This document shows positions 35,226 through 45,096 of a DNA stretch of 64,000 nucleotides, piece after piece. Made by a program: the position numbers and the translations under genes. Position 1 is the first letter of the stretch. Every line of letters starts with the position of its first letter. The notes under the pieces were generated by a model that was not told the origin of the DNA, did not search any database, and saw only the letters and a list, made by a program, of their open reading frames with translations. The stretch is from JANWJE01 sp044326545 (lineage in GTDB: Bacteria > Chlamydiota > Chlamydiia > Chlamydiales > Parachlamydiaceae): assembly GCA_044326545.1 (NCBI GenBank), contig JBIRBM010000002.1:151900-215899 (forward strand), given 5' to 3'.

Positions 35226-36692
35226 ATGGATGTATTGAAAATTACGGGAGGAAAACCTCTTAAAGGGCATGTAAAAGCGGCTGGTGCAAAAAATGCAATG
35301 ACAAAATTGCTTGTTGCATCCCTTCTATCTGATAAAAGATGTGTGTTTTACAATGTTCCCAATATCGGGGATGTCGAGGTCACGGTTGCTTTATGCGAAG
35401 AAATTGGCATGGAAGTGAAGTGGGATCGACAGGCGGGGACAATGGAAGTGATCACCAAGGAACTTAAGACCAGCTATGTCCCCCAGCGCTTTTGTGGATC
35501 GAATCGTATTCCGATCTTAATGATAGGCGCTCTTTTAGGAAGAACAGATCAAGACATTATTGTTCCTACGACAGGCGGATGCCCGATTGGCCAGCGTCCT
35601 GTTGATTTTCATCTTCAAGCTTTGGAGAAATTGGGAGCGGTTATTGAGTATCGAGGAATGAAAAGAGAGGGAGCTTATTTCGCTTCTGCTCATCACGGCC
35701 TGAAAGGAACCTTGATCGTTCTGCCTTATCCTTCGGTCGGGGCCACGGAAAATACAATTTTAGCCGGTGTGACTGCAAGAGGAAATACCACGATAAAGAA
35801 TGCGGCGATGGAGCCCGAAGTGATTGAATTGATTTTATTTTTGCAAAAGCTTGGGGCTATTATTACGATTGATGTCGATCGGACGATTCGGATTAAAGGA
35901 ACGCGCCGTTTTTATGAAGTTGAGCATACCGTGATTCCTGATCGGATCGAGGCTGCCTCTTGGGGGATGGCTGCCATTAGTACAAAAGGACGCGTTTTTG
36001 TAGAAGGAGCCCAACATGTTAATATGGTCACCTTCTTGAATAAGATTCGAGAGGTGGGAGGCGGATTTGAAATCAAAAGTCATGGCATTGAATTTTTCTA
36101 CGATGGTCCTTTGCAAGGAGGGTTACATCTAGAGACTGATGTTCATCCAGGTTTTATGACCGATTGGCAGCAACCATTTGTTGTGTTATTGACTCAAGCC
36201 ACAGGCACTTCCGTGATTCATGAGACTGTTTATGAAAATCGTTTTGGCTACACAGAAACATTGCGTGAGATGGGGGCCGATATTGCATTATTCCGTCAAT
36301 GCTTAGGAGGCAAGGAGTGTCGCTTTGCCTCACAAGGGTTTGGGCATAGCGTGATTATAAAAGGGGTAACCCCTTTAGTGGCAAAAGAGATTCGGATTCC
36401 TGATCTTCGCGCAGGTTTTTCGTACGTCATGGCTGCCTTGATAGCCTCAGGAACCAGTTCAATTTCAGGTTTGCCATTCCTTGAGAGGGGATATGAGAAC
36501 CATATAAAAAAACTAGAAGATCTTGATGCCGATGTGAGCCTTGTTAGGGGAGGGGGGAGTGCAAAATTAGGCCATTCTCTTCTTCATGTGATCGACGTGG
36601 CTGAGGCAAAGGCTCATCCCAGGGGATTTGATCCAGCACAATCCGAAAGTACTGCCTTAAAAACAAGTGCTCTATCAAGCTTAAATTTGTGA
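35226..36692 (+). CDS. murA: UDP-N-acetylglucosamine 1-carboxyvinyltransferase
   Basis: The first committed step of peptidoglycan precursor synthesis. It shows GAKNAMTKLLVASLL, the RPVDFHLQALEKLGA segment and the catalytic loop TTGGCPIGQ with Cys119. The 488-residue length exceeds the usual 420–440 because of a C-terminal tail of about 45 residues. I start it at ATG 35226 (AGGA nine bases upstream) instead of the TTG two codons earlier. The catalytic Cys is kept, whereas C. trachomatis MurA has Asp there as I recall. epmB follows after seven bases. Confidence 0.93.
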   Translation: MDVLKITGGKPLKGHVKAAGAKNAMTKLLVASLLSDKRCVFYNVPNIGDVEVTVALCEEIGMEVKWDRQAGTMEVITKELKTSYVPQRFCGSNRIPILMIGALLGRTDQDIIVPTTGGCPIGQRPVDFHLQALEKLGAVIEYRGMKREGAYFASAHHGLKGTLIVLPYPSVGATENTILAGVTARGNTTIKNAAMEPEVIELILFLQKLGAIITIDVDRTIRIKGTRRFYEVEHTVIPDRIEAASWGMAAISTKGRVFVEGAQHVNMVTFLNKIREVGGGFEIKSHGIEFFYDGPLQGGLHLETDVHPGFMTDWQQPFVVLLTQATGTSVIHETVYENRFGYTETLREMGADIALFRQCLGGKECRFASQGFGHSVIIKGVTPLVAKEIRIPDLRAGFSYVMAALIASGTSSISGLPFLERGYENHIKKLEDLDADVSLVRGGGSAKLGHSLLHVIDVAEAKAHPRGFDPAQSESTALKTSALSSLNL

Positions 36693-36699
36693 TCATCTT

Positions 36700-37689
36700 A
36701 TGCAATCTTCTTTCATGCAAATCAAATCTTCTTCGACCTGGAGAGCGATTTTAAGGCAAAATTTTTCGCAACTAGATCTGTTGGCTGATTTTTTGCAGCT
36801 AAGTGATGAGCAGCGCTCTCAATGTGTGATTCGCTCTGCTTTCCCCCTTCAAGTCCCTTTGCGATTAGCTCAAAAAATGGCAAAAGGGACATTGGATGAC
36901 CCTCTTGTAAAGCAATTCATTCCCCTAAGGCAAGAATTAGAAGCAACATCGGGATTTGTTTTGGATCCTGTGTGCGATTCCTCATTTCAAGAAGAAGGCA
37001 AGCTTCTGCGTAAATATCAAGGACGCGTCTTATTAGTTTGCACAAGTGCCTGTGCGATGCATTGCCGCTATTGCTTTAGGCAGAATTTTGATTATAGCCT
37101 AAAGAAGGGCTTCGAAAAAGAATTAGCCGCAATTCAAGATGACCCCTCTATTCATGAAGTGATTTTAAGCGGAGGCGATCCTCTCTCATTCTCAGACGAA
37201 GTATTGGCAGATCTTCTTGAGCAAGTGTCTGCGATTCCTCATATCCGACGTCTTCGATTTCACACCCGTTTTCCAATTGGCATTCCTGAGCGGATCGATG
37301 ACTCTTTTTTGCATTTAATCGCCTCTTTGCCTCAGCGCATTTATTTTGTGATCCATTCTAATCATCCGGCGGAATTAGATCAGGACATTTTCGATGGTTT
37401 AAGGAGGCTTCAGCAGCTCGGGTGTGTCGTGCTCAATCAAGCGGTTCTTTTAAAAGGGGTGAATGATGATGCGGCGACACTTTGCGAACTTGCAGAAAAA
37501 CTCGTTGATCATGGCATCCTCTTTTATTATTTACATCAGTTAGATCGAGTCAAAGGAGCTGCCCATTTTGAAGTTGATGAGCAGCGAGGAAAAGCCCTTA
37601 TAGAAAAAATGGCCGAAAATTTACCCGGGTATGCTGTTCCAAAATATGTCAGAGAGATTGCCGGAGAAGCGCATAAGACCCCTCTTTGA
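36700..37689 (+). CDS. epmB: EpmB-type radical SAM lysine aminomutase
   Basis: A 329-residue radical SAM enzyme of the lysine 2,3-aminomutase family. The iron–sulfur Cys are 118, 122 and 125 (CAMHCRYC), followed by FRQNFDY; SGGDPLSF and the PLP-Lys region near the C-terminus also fit. The short length and the N-terminus (FLQLSDEQRSQCVIRSAFPLQVPL) match EpmB, which makes beta-lysine for EF-P modification with EpmA. Cotranscribed with murA. Confidence 0.85.
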   Translation: MQSSFMQIKSSSTWRAILRQNFSQLDLLADFLQLSDEQRSQCVIRSAFPLQVPLRLAQKMAKGTLDDPLVKQFIPLRQELEATSGFVLDPVCDSSFQEEGKLLRKYQGRVLLVCTSACAMHCRYCFRQNFDYSLKKGFEKELAAIQDDPSIHEVILSGGDPLSFSDEVLADLLEQVSAIPHIRRLRFHTRFPIGIPERIDDSFLHLIASLPQRIYFVIHSNHPAELDQDIFDGLRRLQQLGCVVLNQAVLLKGVNDDAATLCELAEKLVDHGILFYYLHQLDRVKGAAHFEVDEQRGKALIEKMAENLPGYAVPKYVREIAGEAHKTPL

Positions 37690-37727
37690 GAGGGGATCTA
37701 AAAATAGCCTCAAAAATTAGAACGTGT

Positions 37728-39620
37728 TTACAAATGGGATGAGCCTATAGGAATTTTTTTCAGGAAGATTAAATAGGCTTTTGTATTTCCATAAAATTCC
37801 TCAGCTGAAATTTCTTCATAGAGGCGAGGGCTGCAATTATCGCAATGATAAAATTGATTGCCGATTTTGATATTTGCAGTATAATGCCCCGATTTTAAGT
37901 TGTTCCCATGGTGAACCACATATCCAGTGATAGTGTATTGATAGCTCTCTTCTTGATTGACAGAGCAGTAAGGTGTCATGTCGACGATGCCCTCTTTTGG
38001 TAAAACAAGATCATAGTCCGCTTTTTTTTCCACCCCTTGCAAACACTCATACCGCTTCACATGTAAAGAAAGGGTGTCGGGCAGGCTAACGAGTGCTGTC
38101 TGAGAGGTAAAAGGCAGTTTTGCGATTTCTGCATTTTTTAGATTAAATTCGCGTGTTTCCGGTTCTCCCGAAGCTGCTGCAGCCACCTTCGATCCAAAAA
38201 AGTCTTTGAGTATATCTTCAAGGTGATTGTTTAAATTTTTTTCTAATGCATTTAAACGCTGGACGAGAGTTGGTACATCTGTTGCCATCCCTTTTTGTAA
38301 GGTTTTTAATTCGTTTATCAAACAACTCCTTTCGTTTTTGGATTGTACCTGAGGGAGAGATTTGGCAAGCAGATCTATTAAGTAATTTCGATAAGGAAGA
38401 AGCTCATAGCTTGGATCTAATGTCTTGGGTAACTTTGTCACTATTTTTTTTATATATTCTCGAGTTTTCATATTTTCTTTAAAGGGCAATTCCAGTTTAT
38501 AGTTGGTTGCAATCGGGCGTTTTGCTGCCAAATTTTCACAGATCGTCCCGTTTACAATCGGTGTGTCTATTTCAACGGTTTGAAATGAATGATCTAATAA
38601 TGTGTTGATTAAGAGTAAAATAGTTGAGGCATCTTGCTGCGTATAGAGATTTTTTTCACATTTTAAATCTGGATTCAAACGGCTTGCAAAAATCATGTTT
38701 CTCACTTCCTCTGCAGGAGAATCTTTTCCATTCAATAATGTGCCTTCTTTTTCTTTTTTTTTGGCATTATCCATGCTGAGGATAAGATTACGAAGTGTGA
38801 TGAGAATTTTTTTTTGCTTCATCGCACTCTCTTTGTCTGTCGTCTCTTGAGTTGATCTGTCCTGGCTTGCGCATTCATTAAAAATTTTTTCTCTAATCGG
38901 CGTTACGCTAAGCAGCATCTCTAAGACACTATCTAAATAGCAACGATTTTTGTAGTTTTCTAAAGATAGTGGAGTGGTGACCGGCGGCGCTTCGATGACC
39001 TGCTCTTCCTTCTTAACAGGGAGGCTTTTTTCTTTCAGTGGAGGAGAAATGGCTCTATTTTCCTTTTCCAAAGAGCTTATTGGCCTCTGTGCCTCGGTTT
39101 TGTGCGGCTTTATAGGCTCGTTGTGTCGGTCAAGAGAATCAGAAGGAGAGTGGGTCGGTTCCTTTTGAACGCCTCCCGTGATCTTTTTGTGTCTGTTTTT
39201 CGTTTCGTTTTTATCACTATAGGGAGGCTTTTCTTCACTTCTAGTAAATAATGTGGGTGTACGAATGTGTGGTTCGTTGTTTGCCTTAGGTGTCTGAAAA
39301 TGGATAGGGTAGAGTTCTTGAAATTTTTTTATTAATGAGGGGAATTTATCAGACAAATAATTTGTTGAAATAAGGCGGATGTCTTGTTTGTTGAGATTCT
39401 TTAATTGTCCAATAATCAATGCTTGATGTGTATCATGATAAGCGAGATCTAATTTTCTAAAGAGCTGCCCTAAAAAACCGAGTTGATAAACGCTCCATCC
39501 TTTTTTCTCGCTGTATCCTAGAAAAACTTTTTTTCCAAACCAGCCTGTTATTTTAGGTGTTTTTTCACTCAAAATATGATAGGAGTTGATAATAGCATCT
39601 TTAAAAGATGTGTAAAGCAT
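37728..39620 (-). CDS. USP-type ubiquitin-specific protease, candidate effector
   Basis: A 630-residue protein with a eukaryote-type deubiquitinase domain. The Cys box is YKNRCYLDSVLEMLLSV with Cys227; then TQQDASTILLL (the QQDA box) near 330, LPDTLSLHVKRYE, DMTPYC, and the His box YVVHHGNNLKSGHYTANIK with His579, ending AYLIFLKK. A long helical insertion (about 395–470) separates the boxes, as in many USPs. The first 215 residues hold a small globular N-terminus and a Pro/Lys/Glu-rich linker. No signal peptide; type III secretion is the likely route. It would remove host ubiquitin. It stands alone, convergent with epmB. Confidence 0.85.
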   Translation of the reverse strand: MLYTSFKDAIINSYHILSEKTPKITGWFGKKVFLGYSEKKGWSVYQLGFLGQLFRKLDLAYHDTHQALIIGQLKNLNKQDIRLISTNYLSDKFPSLIKKFQELYPIHFQTPKANNEPHIRTPTLFTRSEEKPPYSDKNETKNRHKKITGGVQKEPTHSPSDSLDRHNEPIKPHKTEAQRPISSLEKENRAISPPLKEKSLPVKKEEQVIEAPPVTTPLSLENYKNRCYLDSVLEMLLSVTPIREKIFNECASQDRSTQETTDKESAMKQKKILITLRNLILSMDNAKKKEKEGTLLNGKDSPAEEVRNMIFASRLNPDLKCEKNLYTQQDASTILLLINTLLDHSFQTVEIDTPIVNGTICENLAAKRPIATNYKLELPFKENMKTREYIKKIVTKLPKTLDPSYELLPYRNYLIDLLAKSLPQVQSKNERSCLINELKTLQKGMATDVPTLVQRLNALEKNLNNHLEDILKDFFGSKVAAAASGEPETREFNLKNAEIAKLPFTSQTALVSLPDTLSLHVKRYECLQGVEKKADYDLVLPKEGIVDMTPYCSVNQEESYQYTITGYVVHHGNNLKSGHYTANIKIGNQFYHCDNCSPRLYEEISAEEFYGNTKAYLIFLKKIPIGSSHL

Positions 39621-40159
39621 ATTTCTGATTAATCTCTATTTTTGTGTAATATTTTTTTTATTCATTCTCTTATTTTCATGTAAATAAAATAGCAATTTAA
39701 TATTAATAAATTATTAAGATTGATGAAACTATGTGCCCAAAATTGGAAGAGATTTGCTTTGAGCTCAATCGAGCGGTAAAGGGAGTGAGTAACTGGCAAA
39801 TTGAGAATGAAACACTTTTTATTGTGTTATTCTGATGAAAAAGGTAAAAGGGAAACTGAATCCTAAACCCGCGATTTAAAAGGATTGATGAGTGCTCTGT
39901 CAAGTTTAAATTTTCTGTTGGTCTTCCTTAAAAGCTCTCGCGGGAACCATTAAATTTAATTCTTAAAGCTTCTTAAAGAAGTGCTATTTGGGCTGCACCA
40001 AAGAGAAAATGTCAATAGACTTCTTGCCTTATTGCCTATGCTTAAAAAAAATAGCCATAAAGCTGATAAAAAGCACCATTTTCGCAAGTAAATGCAGTGA
40101 TGCAAGAGATCTAATATTTCAGCAGGAAACGGTATCTAACCATGATCACTTCGTGAGAG
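39621..40159. other. Intergenic region with repeat fragments
   Basis: No gene was found. It includes fragments of the GC-rich tag family (AAAGCTCTCGCGGGAACC near 39930 and GTGCTATTTGGGCTG near 39981). The left part is very AT-rich and probably carries the USP gene promoter. Confidence 0.55.
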
Positions 40160-43100
40160 ATGAGTATGTTAAATTTTCGTAAGTTAAAGCATGATGTATC
40201 GCCTGTCATTCTAAAAGAGGGTAAAGCTCTTTATGATAAGCATTTCGTTGTATCGGTAAAAATTGTGAATTTAAAGCCTGAATCAGTCCGATTAAGTTGT
40301 CGGGTGATGGGAGCGTTTAATAATTGCTATGAATCCGAATTAGAGATTGATCTCAATGAATCCGTGATGATCGATTCAGACTGTGATTGCTCGTACAAAT
40401 ATGATTGTCATCATTTGGCCGCCATTATTTTTTACTTGGAATCGCATTACAATGAGTTACTTGTGGTTTATTCTAAGGAAGCGCATTTTAATGAAGCCTC
40501 TGATGTGAATGATCCTGAGACCGCACATCTATTAGAAGCACTTAAAGAGGCTGAAACCAAAGAAAATGCAAGGCAAGATCAAAAACATCAAAAAGAGCTG
40601 CTGCAAGAGTATGTTCATGCTTCCCAATTACTGGGACAATCTTCTTTTTTTCATTCTGACGAAGATTTAGTCCAGGATAAAGCGGAGCTTGCGGTTGTCT
40701 TTAATCTTCCAACTGCTAAATCTGATCAATCACAAATTGAAATTCAATTGGCGCTACGTTTGCCCTTTCGCTCTAAGTCTCTTAATATTCCTCACATTAA
40801 AGAATTTCTTGACGCTGTTCGCTATGATGAGGCCATCTATATTGGAAGCAAGCGCTACTATTTTTCTCTCAGTTCATTTGATAAAATCAGTGCTCAAATT
40901 CTTAAGCTGATTATTGATTACGCCCACATTCCCGATATTAAAACGGATAAACAGCAAAGAACTGCTTTTATTGATTCGGAAGCTTTTGGAATGTTGTTAG
41001 CAGGGGCTTATCAAATGGCAACGCCGCACTTTTTACCCCCTTCGTCATTAAATGAGCCGGAAATCGAACTTTGCTCCCTTCCTTGTCTTTATTCAGGAAC
41101 CGTTGAAGAACCTTTGCGTATGTCAATGACCCCTGCAAAACTTCGTTTCGAATTAGATTACTTAGAAGTTCCTGCCCCAAAAATTTTATTGAAGCCTCAA
41201 ATTGTTTTGCAAAATACGGTGATTTTCTGTGAGGAGGGGATGCTATTTGATTGCGCAAAACCCGGGATGGTCTACCAAAATGTTTACTACAGTTTTCAGT
41301 CGAGTATTAAACGTAAACATTTGCGCAACCTGTCTTTAATCCGGAACATGACAATACCCGAACCTCTTTTTGGAACATTTGTTGAAAATTCACTTTCAGA
41401 GCTGAGTCGTTATGCAGAAGTTTCTCACAGGGAAATTATTGATCGCTTTGTTACCCTTCCTTTTGTTGAACCAGTTGGAGCCGAGTGCAATATTCACTAT
41501 TTAAATGGTGAGCTCGAAGCGTCGTTGCACTTCGTCTATGGAAAAGTTAAATTGCCTGCTGCTTCCTCGCAATTAACTGTTGATCATGTTTTGACATTTC
41601 TGACTCCTGAGGGCATTTTAGCAAGAAATTTAACCGAAGAGCAAAAGATTATCGATCATTTATTCCAAGATTTTGTCTATGATCCTTTGCAAGGCATTTA
41701 TTCGGCTAAGAATGAGAAAAAAATTGTCGAATTTATGACTGAAATTATTCCAACATATCAAGGGAAAGTCAAATTTAATTGTCCTGAAAATCTTCTGGAT
41801 CAATTTATTTATGATGATTCTGTCTTTAAATTAAATTTAAAGGAGACGGCTCGGATTGATTTATATGAAGTTGAAGTCAAGGTTCAGGGGTATTTAAAAG
41901 AAGTCACCGTTGATTTACTCTGGGATTGCTTGTCGTCTAAACGAGCGTTTATCGAATTGTCTACAAAAAAATCGGGAAAAGGCAGAGGTAAAGCAGAGGA
42001 TAAGGGATCTCATAAAATTTTGGTGCTAGATCTTGATAAACTCGCTCCTGTTGTACAAATCCTTGATGAAATGGGAATTAATCGATTGGATGATCACGTT
42101 GAACAACGCCCTCTTTGGAGTTTGGCCAGCCTCGATGTCGAGCAATTCTCAGGATTGCCGATCCAATTTAACATTTCTCCTAGACTTCAGCAAGTTCAAA
42201 AGCAAATGCTTGGAAAAGAACCTTGCGAACTTTGTCAGATTCCATCCACGATACAAGCCTCTTTTCGCAATTACCAAATAGAGGGAATCCAATGGCTTAA
42301 TCGTTTGCGTAGAATGCATCTAAATGGGGTTCTGGCAGATGATATGGGATTGGGAAAAACTCTTCAAGCCATCACAACTTTGACCCAATACATCAATGAT
42401 AACCCGGGGCAGAAATCAATTGTTGTATGTCCCACTTCTTTGGTCTACAATTGGAAGGAGGAATTTTCAAAGTTCAGCCCTGAGATTAAAGCGCTTGCTA
42501 TTGACGGCAATCCCGCCCAAAGGAAAAAGCTTCTGAGCGATATGGACCAATTTGATATCCTCATTACCTCTTATACACTCCTTCAAAAAGACATTGAATG
42601 TTATAAAAAACATCCGTTTGGCTACATCGTTTTAGATGAAGCCCAGCACATTAAAAATAGAGGAACTCGAAACGCTCAGTCAGTTAAGCTTGTTCAAGCT
42701 CATCATCGTTTGATTTTAACTGGAACTCCAATTGAAAATTCTTTAGATGAGCTATGGAGTTTGTTTGATTTCCTGATGCCCGGCTTATTAAGCTCATATG
42801 ATCGTTTTGTTGAAAAGTACATTCGTTTTCCTTCAAGCCAACAATCGAGTAAAAATTTAGAGACTTTAAGGCGTAAGGTGGCCCCCTTTATTTTACGTCG
42901 GATGAAAAAAGATGTGTTGTCTGATTTGCCACCGGTTTCAGAGATTGTGTATCACTGCCACCTATCTGAAATTCAGCAGAAACTCTATCGCTCTTATGCC
43001 GCTTCAGCGCGAGAAGAGTTGTCTCAACTCGTCAAGAATGAAGGGTTTGATCGCGTGCAGATTCATGTTCTTGCTACCCTCACCCGTTTAAAGCAAATTT

Positions 43101-43657
43101 GCTGCCATCCGGCGATTTTTGCAAAAGATCAAGCTGAAAATGGGGATTCGTCTAAGTACGATATGCTGCTTGAGCTCTTGCAGACGCTGATGGAGGGACG
43201 GCATAAAACTGTAATTTTTAGTCAATATACTCGAATGTTGAATATTATGCGCGAAGATTTACATAAACAAGGAATCCGATTTGAATATTTAGATGGGTCA
43301 AGCAAAAATCGTCTGAATATTGTTAAAAAATTTAATGAAGACCAAGACATTCCCTTTTTCTTAGTCTCTTTAAAAGCGGGGGGAGCGGGGCTTAATTTAG
43401 TGGGAGCTGACACGGTGATTCACTACGATATGTGGTGGAATCCTGCCGTTGAGAATCAAGCGACTGACAGGGTTCATCGATTAGGTCAAAAAAATTCAGT
43501 CTCTTCATACAAGCTTATTACTCTTAACACGATTGAAGAAAAAATTGTTGAATTACACAACCGAAAGCGAGGATTGGTTCGAGAGGTGGTCAGTCGCGAT
43601 GAGGATATGATGTCAAAATTGACGTGGGAAGAGGTCTTAGAATTGTTGCAGACATAA
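40160..43657 (+). CDS. SWIM zinc-finger SNF2-family helicase
   Basis: A 1165-residue DNA-dependent ATPase. A SWIM zinc finger lies near 75–90 (CDCSYKYDCHH). The SNF2 core starts near 700: motif I DDMGLGKTLQAI at about 727, DEAQ, LTGTPIENSLDELWSLFDF, and motif VI VHRLGQKNSVSSYKL. The long middle region (100–690) is the typical bacterial SNF2-associated part. A second ATG two codons in (40166) has a better-spaced GAGAG and may be the true start. Chlamydiae carry such helicases, and SNF2–mreB–pckG is an order I recall from C. trachomatis. Role probably DNA or transcription remodelling. Confidence 0.9.
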   Translation: MSMLNFRKLKHDVSPVILKEGKALYDKHFVVSVKIVNLKPESVRLSCRVMGAFNNCYESELEIDLNESVMIDSDCDCSYKYDCHHLAAIIFYLESHYNELLVVYSKEAHFNEASDVNDPETAHLLEALKEAETKENARQDQKHQKELLQEYVHASQLLGQSSFFHSDEDLVQDKAELAVVFNLPTAKSDQSQIEIQLALRLPFRSKSLNIPHIKEFLDAVRYDEAIYIGSKRYYFSLSSFDKISAQILKLIIDYAHIPDIKTDKQQRTAFIDSEAFGMLLAGAYQMATPHFLPPSSLNEPEIELCSLPCLYSGTVEEPLRMSMTPAKLRFELDYLEVPAPKILLKPQIVLQNTVIFCEEGMLFDCAKPGMVYQNVYYSFQSSIKRKHLRNLSLIRNMTIPEPLFGTFVENSLSELSRYAEVSHREIIDRFVTLPFVEPVGAECNIHYLNGELEASLHFVYGKVKLPAASSQLTVDHVLTFLTPEGILARNLTEEQKIIDHLFQDFVYDPLQGIYSAKNEKKIVEFMTEIIPTYQGKVKFNCPENLLDQFIYDDSVFKLNLKETARIDLYEVEVKVQGYLKEVTVDLLWDCLSSKRAFIELSTKKSGKGRGKAEDKGSHKILVLDLDKLAPVVQILDEMGINRLDDHVEQRPLWSLASLDVEQFSGLPIQFNISPRLQQVQKQMLGKEPCELCQIPSTIQASFRNYQIEGIQWLNRLRRMHLNGVLADDMGLGKTLQAITTLTQYINDNPGQKSIVVCPTSLVYNWKEEFSKFSPEIKALAIDGNPAQRKKLLSDMDQFDILITSYTLLQKDIECYKKHPFGYIVLDEAQHIKNRGTRNAQSVKLVQAHHRLILTGTPIENSLDELWSLFDFLMPGLLSSYDRFVEKYIRFPSSQQSSKNLETLRRKVAPFILRRMKKDVLSDLPPVSEIVYHCHLSEIQQKLYRSYAASAREELSQLVKNEGFDRVQIHVLATLTRLKQICCHPAIFAKDQAENGDSSKYDMLLELLQTLMEGRHKTVIFSQYTRMLNIMREDLHKQGIRFEYLDGSSKNRLNIVKKFNEDQDIPFFLVSLKAGGAGLNLVGADTVIHYDMWWNPAVENQATDRVHRLGQKNSVSSYKLITLNTIEEKIVELHNRKRGLVREVVSRDEDMMSKLTWEEVLELLQT

Positions 43658-43970
43658 GACGCTCGTCATAGATATCCCCCCATTCGCACATATTTAACAC
43701 GCTCTAACAAGCAGCCCTAAAACGCAAAGTATTTGCTTTCATTTGAGTTTGAGCTCCGTCAGTCAAACGATTGAGGATCAAAAAAACTGAAGGGAGAAAA
43801 ACTCAAGTCAATCGCATTCTAGAAGAGACAATAGATTCGTTTCAGATTTTATCTCTGGCATCATGTCGATTGTGCTAAATGTTAAAAATTTAGCGATACT
43901 AAATTGTCTATAGTTTATAATCCCCCGAATAAAATAGAGATAAATTCTGAATGGAAACGAAGAGATCACG
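43658..43970. other. Spacer upstream of mreB
   Basis: No gene was found. TATAAT at about 43916 lacks a good −35 partner, so I leave the mreB promoter unassigned. No repeat of the families above was seen. Confidence 0.5.
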
Positions 43971-45065
43971 ATGACAAGTAAGAAACAGCAGCAAAAAAGC
44001 TTTAAAGGAATTTTCCAGCAATTAGGACATTCCCTTTTTGGACAACTCAATCGTTTTCGTGGTGTCTTTTCAAATGATATCGGCATTGACTTAGGAACGG
44101 CAAATACCTTGGTCTTTGTGAGGGGAAAAGGAATTGTACTTGCAGAGCCCTCTGTTGTTGCTGTGGATTCAGCGACAAATGAGGTGCTTGCGGTGGGGCA
44201 TAAGGCCAAAGCGATGCTGGGTAAAACTCCGCGTAAAATTCATGCTGTTCGTCCCATGAAGGACGGTGTGATTGCCGATTTTGAAATTGCGGAAGGGATG
44301 CTGAAGGCTTTGATTAGAAGGGTGACCCCTTCTCGTAGTCTATTTCGTCCCAAAATATTGATCGCGGTTCCCTCAGGAATTACAGGGGTTGAAAAGCGTG
44401 CTGTCGAAGATTCAGCTCTTCATGCCGGCGCACAAGAGGTGTTTCTTATTGAAGAGCCGATGGCTGCTGCTATTGGAGTCGACCTTCCGGTTCATGAGGC
44501 ATGTGCGAGTATGATTATCGATATTGGCGGCGGGACAACAGAGATTGCCATTTTATCCCTTGGGGGGATTGTCGAGTCTCGGTCATTACGTATAGCGGGT
44601 GATGAATTCGATGAGTGCATTATTAATTACATGCGGCGCACCTACAATTTAATGATTGGACCTCGTACGGCTGAAGAAATTAAGATTACGATAGGCTCTG
44701 CTTACCCTCTTGGAAATGAGTTGGAAATGGAGGTGCGCGGCCGTGATCAAGTTGCAGGTCTACCTGTGACTAAAAGAATTAACTCGGTTGAAATTCGAGA
44801 ATGCTTAGCCGAACCTATTCAACAAATTATTGAAAATGTTAAGTTAACTTTAGAAAAGTGTCCTCCTGAGCTTGCAGCCGACCTTGTGGATAGAGGAATG
44901 GTTCTTGCAGGAGGCGGTGCTTTGATCAAAGGACTTGATAAAGCCCTTATCAAAGAAAGTGGCCTTCCTGTCATTGTTGCCCCTAATCCTCTGTTAGCTG
45001 TATGTCTAGGGACGGGGAAAGCATTGGAATATCTTGATAAATTTAAGCGACGTAAAACGCTTTAA
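43971..45065 (+). CDS. mreB: Rod-shape protein MreB
   Basis: A bacterial actin of 364 residues, with SNDIGIDLGTANTLVFVRGKGIVLAEPSVVAV, IDIGGGTTEIAILSLGGIV and VLAGGGALIKGLDK phosphate and adenosine motifs. There is a 30-residue Lys/Gln-rich N-terminal extension compared with E. coli MreB. In chlamydiae, which lack FtsZ, MreB directs the septal peptidoglycan ring. GAGA precedes the ATG. pckG follows. Confidence 0.94.
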   Translation: MTSKKQQQKSFKGIFQQLGHSLFGQLNRFRGVFSNDIGIDLGTANTLVFVRGKGIVLAEPSVVAVDSATNEVLAVGHKAKAMLGKTPRKIHAVRPMKDGVIADFEIAEGMLKALIRRVTPSRSLFRPKILIAVPSGITGVEKRAVEDSALHAGAQEVFLIEEPMAAAIGVDLPVHEACASMIIDIGGGTTEIAILSLGGIVESRSLRIAGDEFDECIINYMRRTYNLMIGPRTAEEIKITIGSAYPLGNELEMEVRGRDQVAGLPVTKRINSVEIRECLAEPIQQIIENVKLTLEKCPPELAADLVDRGMVLAGGGALIKGLDKALIKESGLPVIVAPNPLLAVCLGTGKALEYLDKFKRRKTL

Positions 45066-45096
45066 GCTCAAACTGCAAAAGATGACGGAGATCATG

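Noticed and set aside
39703..40182. Two short frames in the spacer before the SNF2 gene
   Set aside because: No ribosome binding sites, low-complexity AT-rich content, and fragments of repeat tags inside them.
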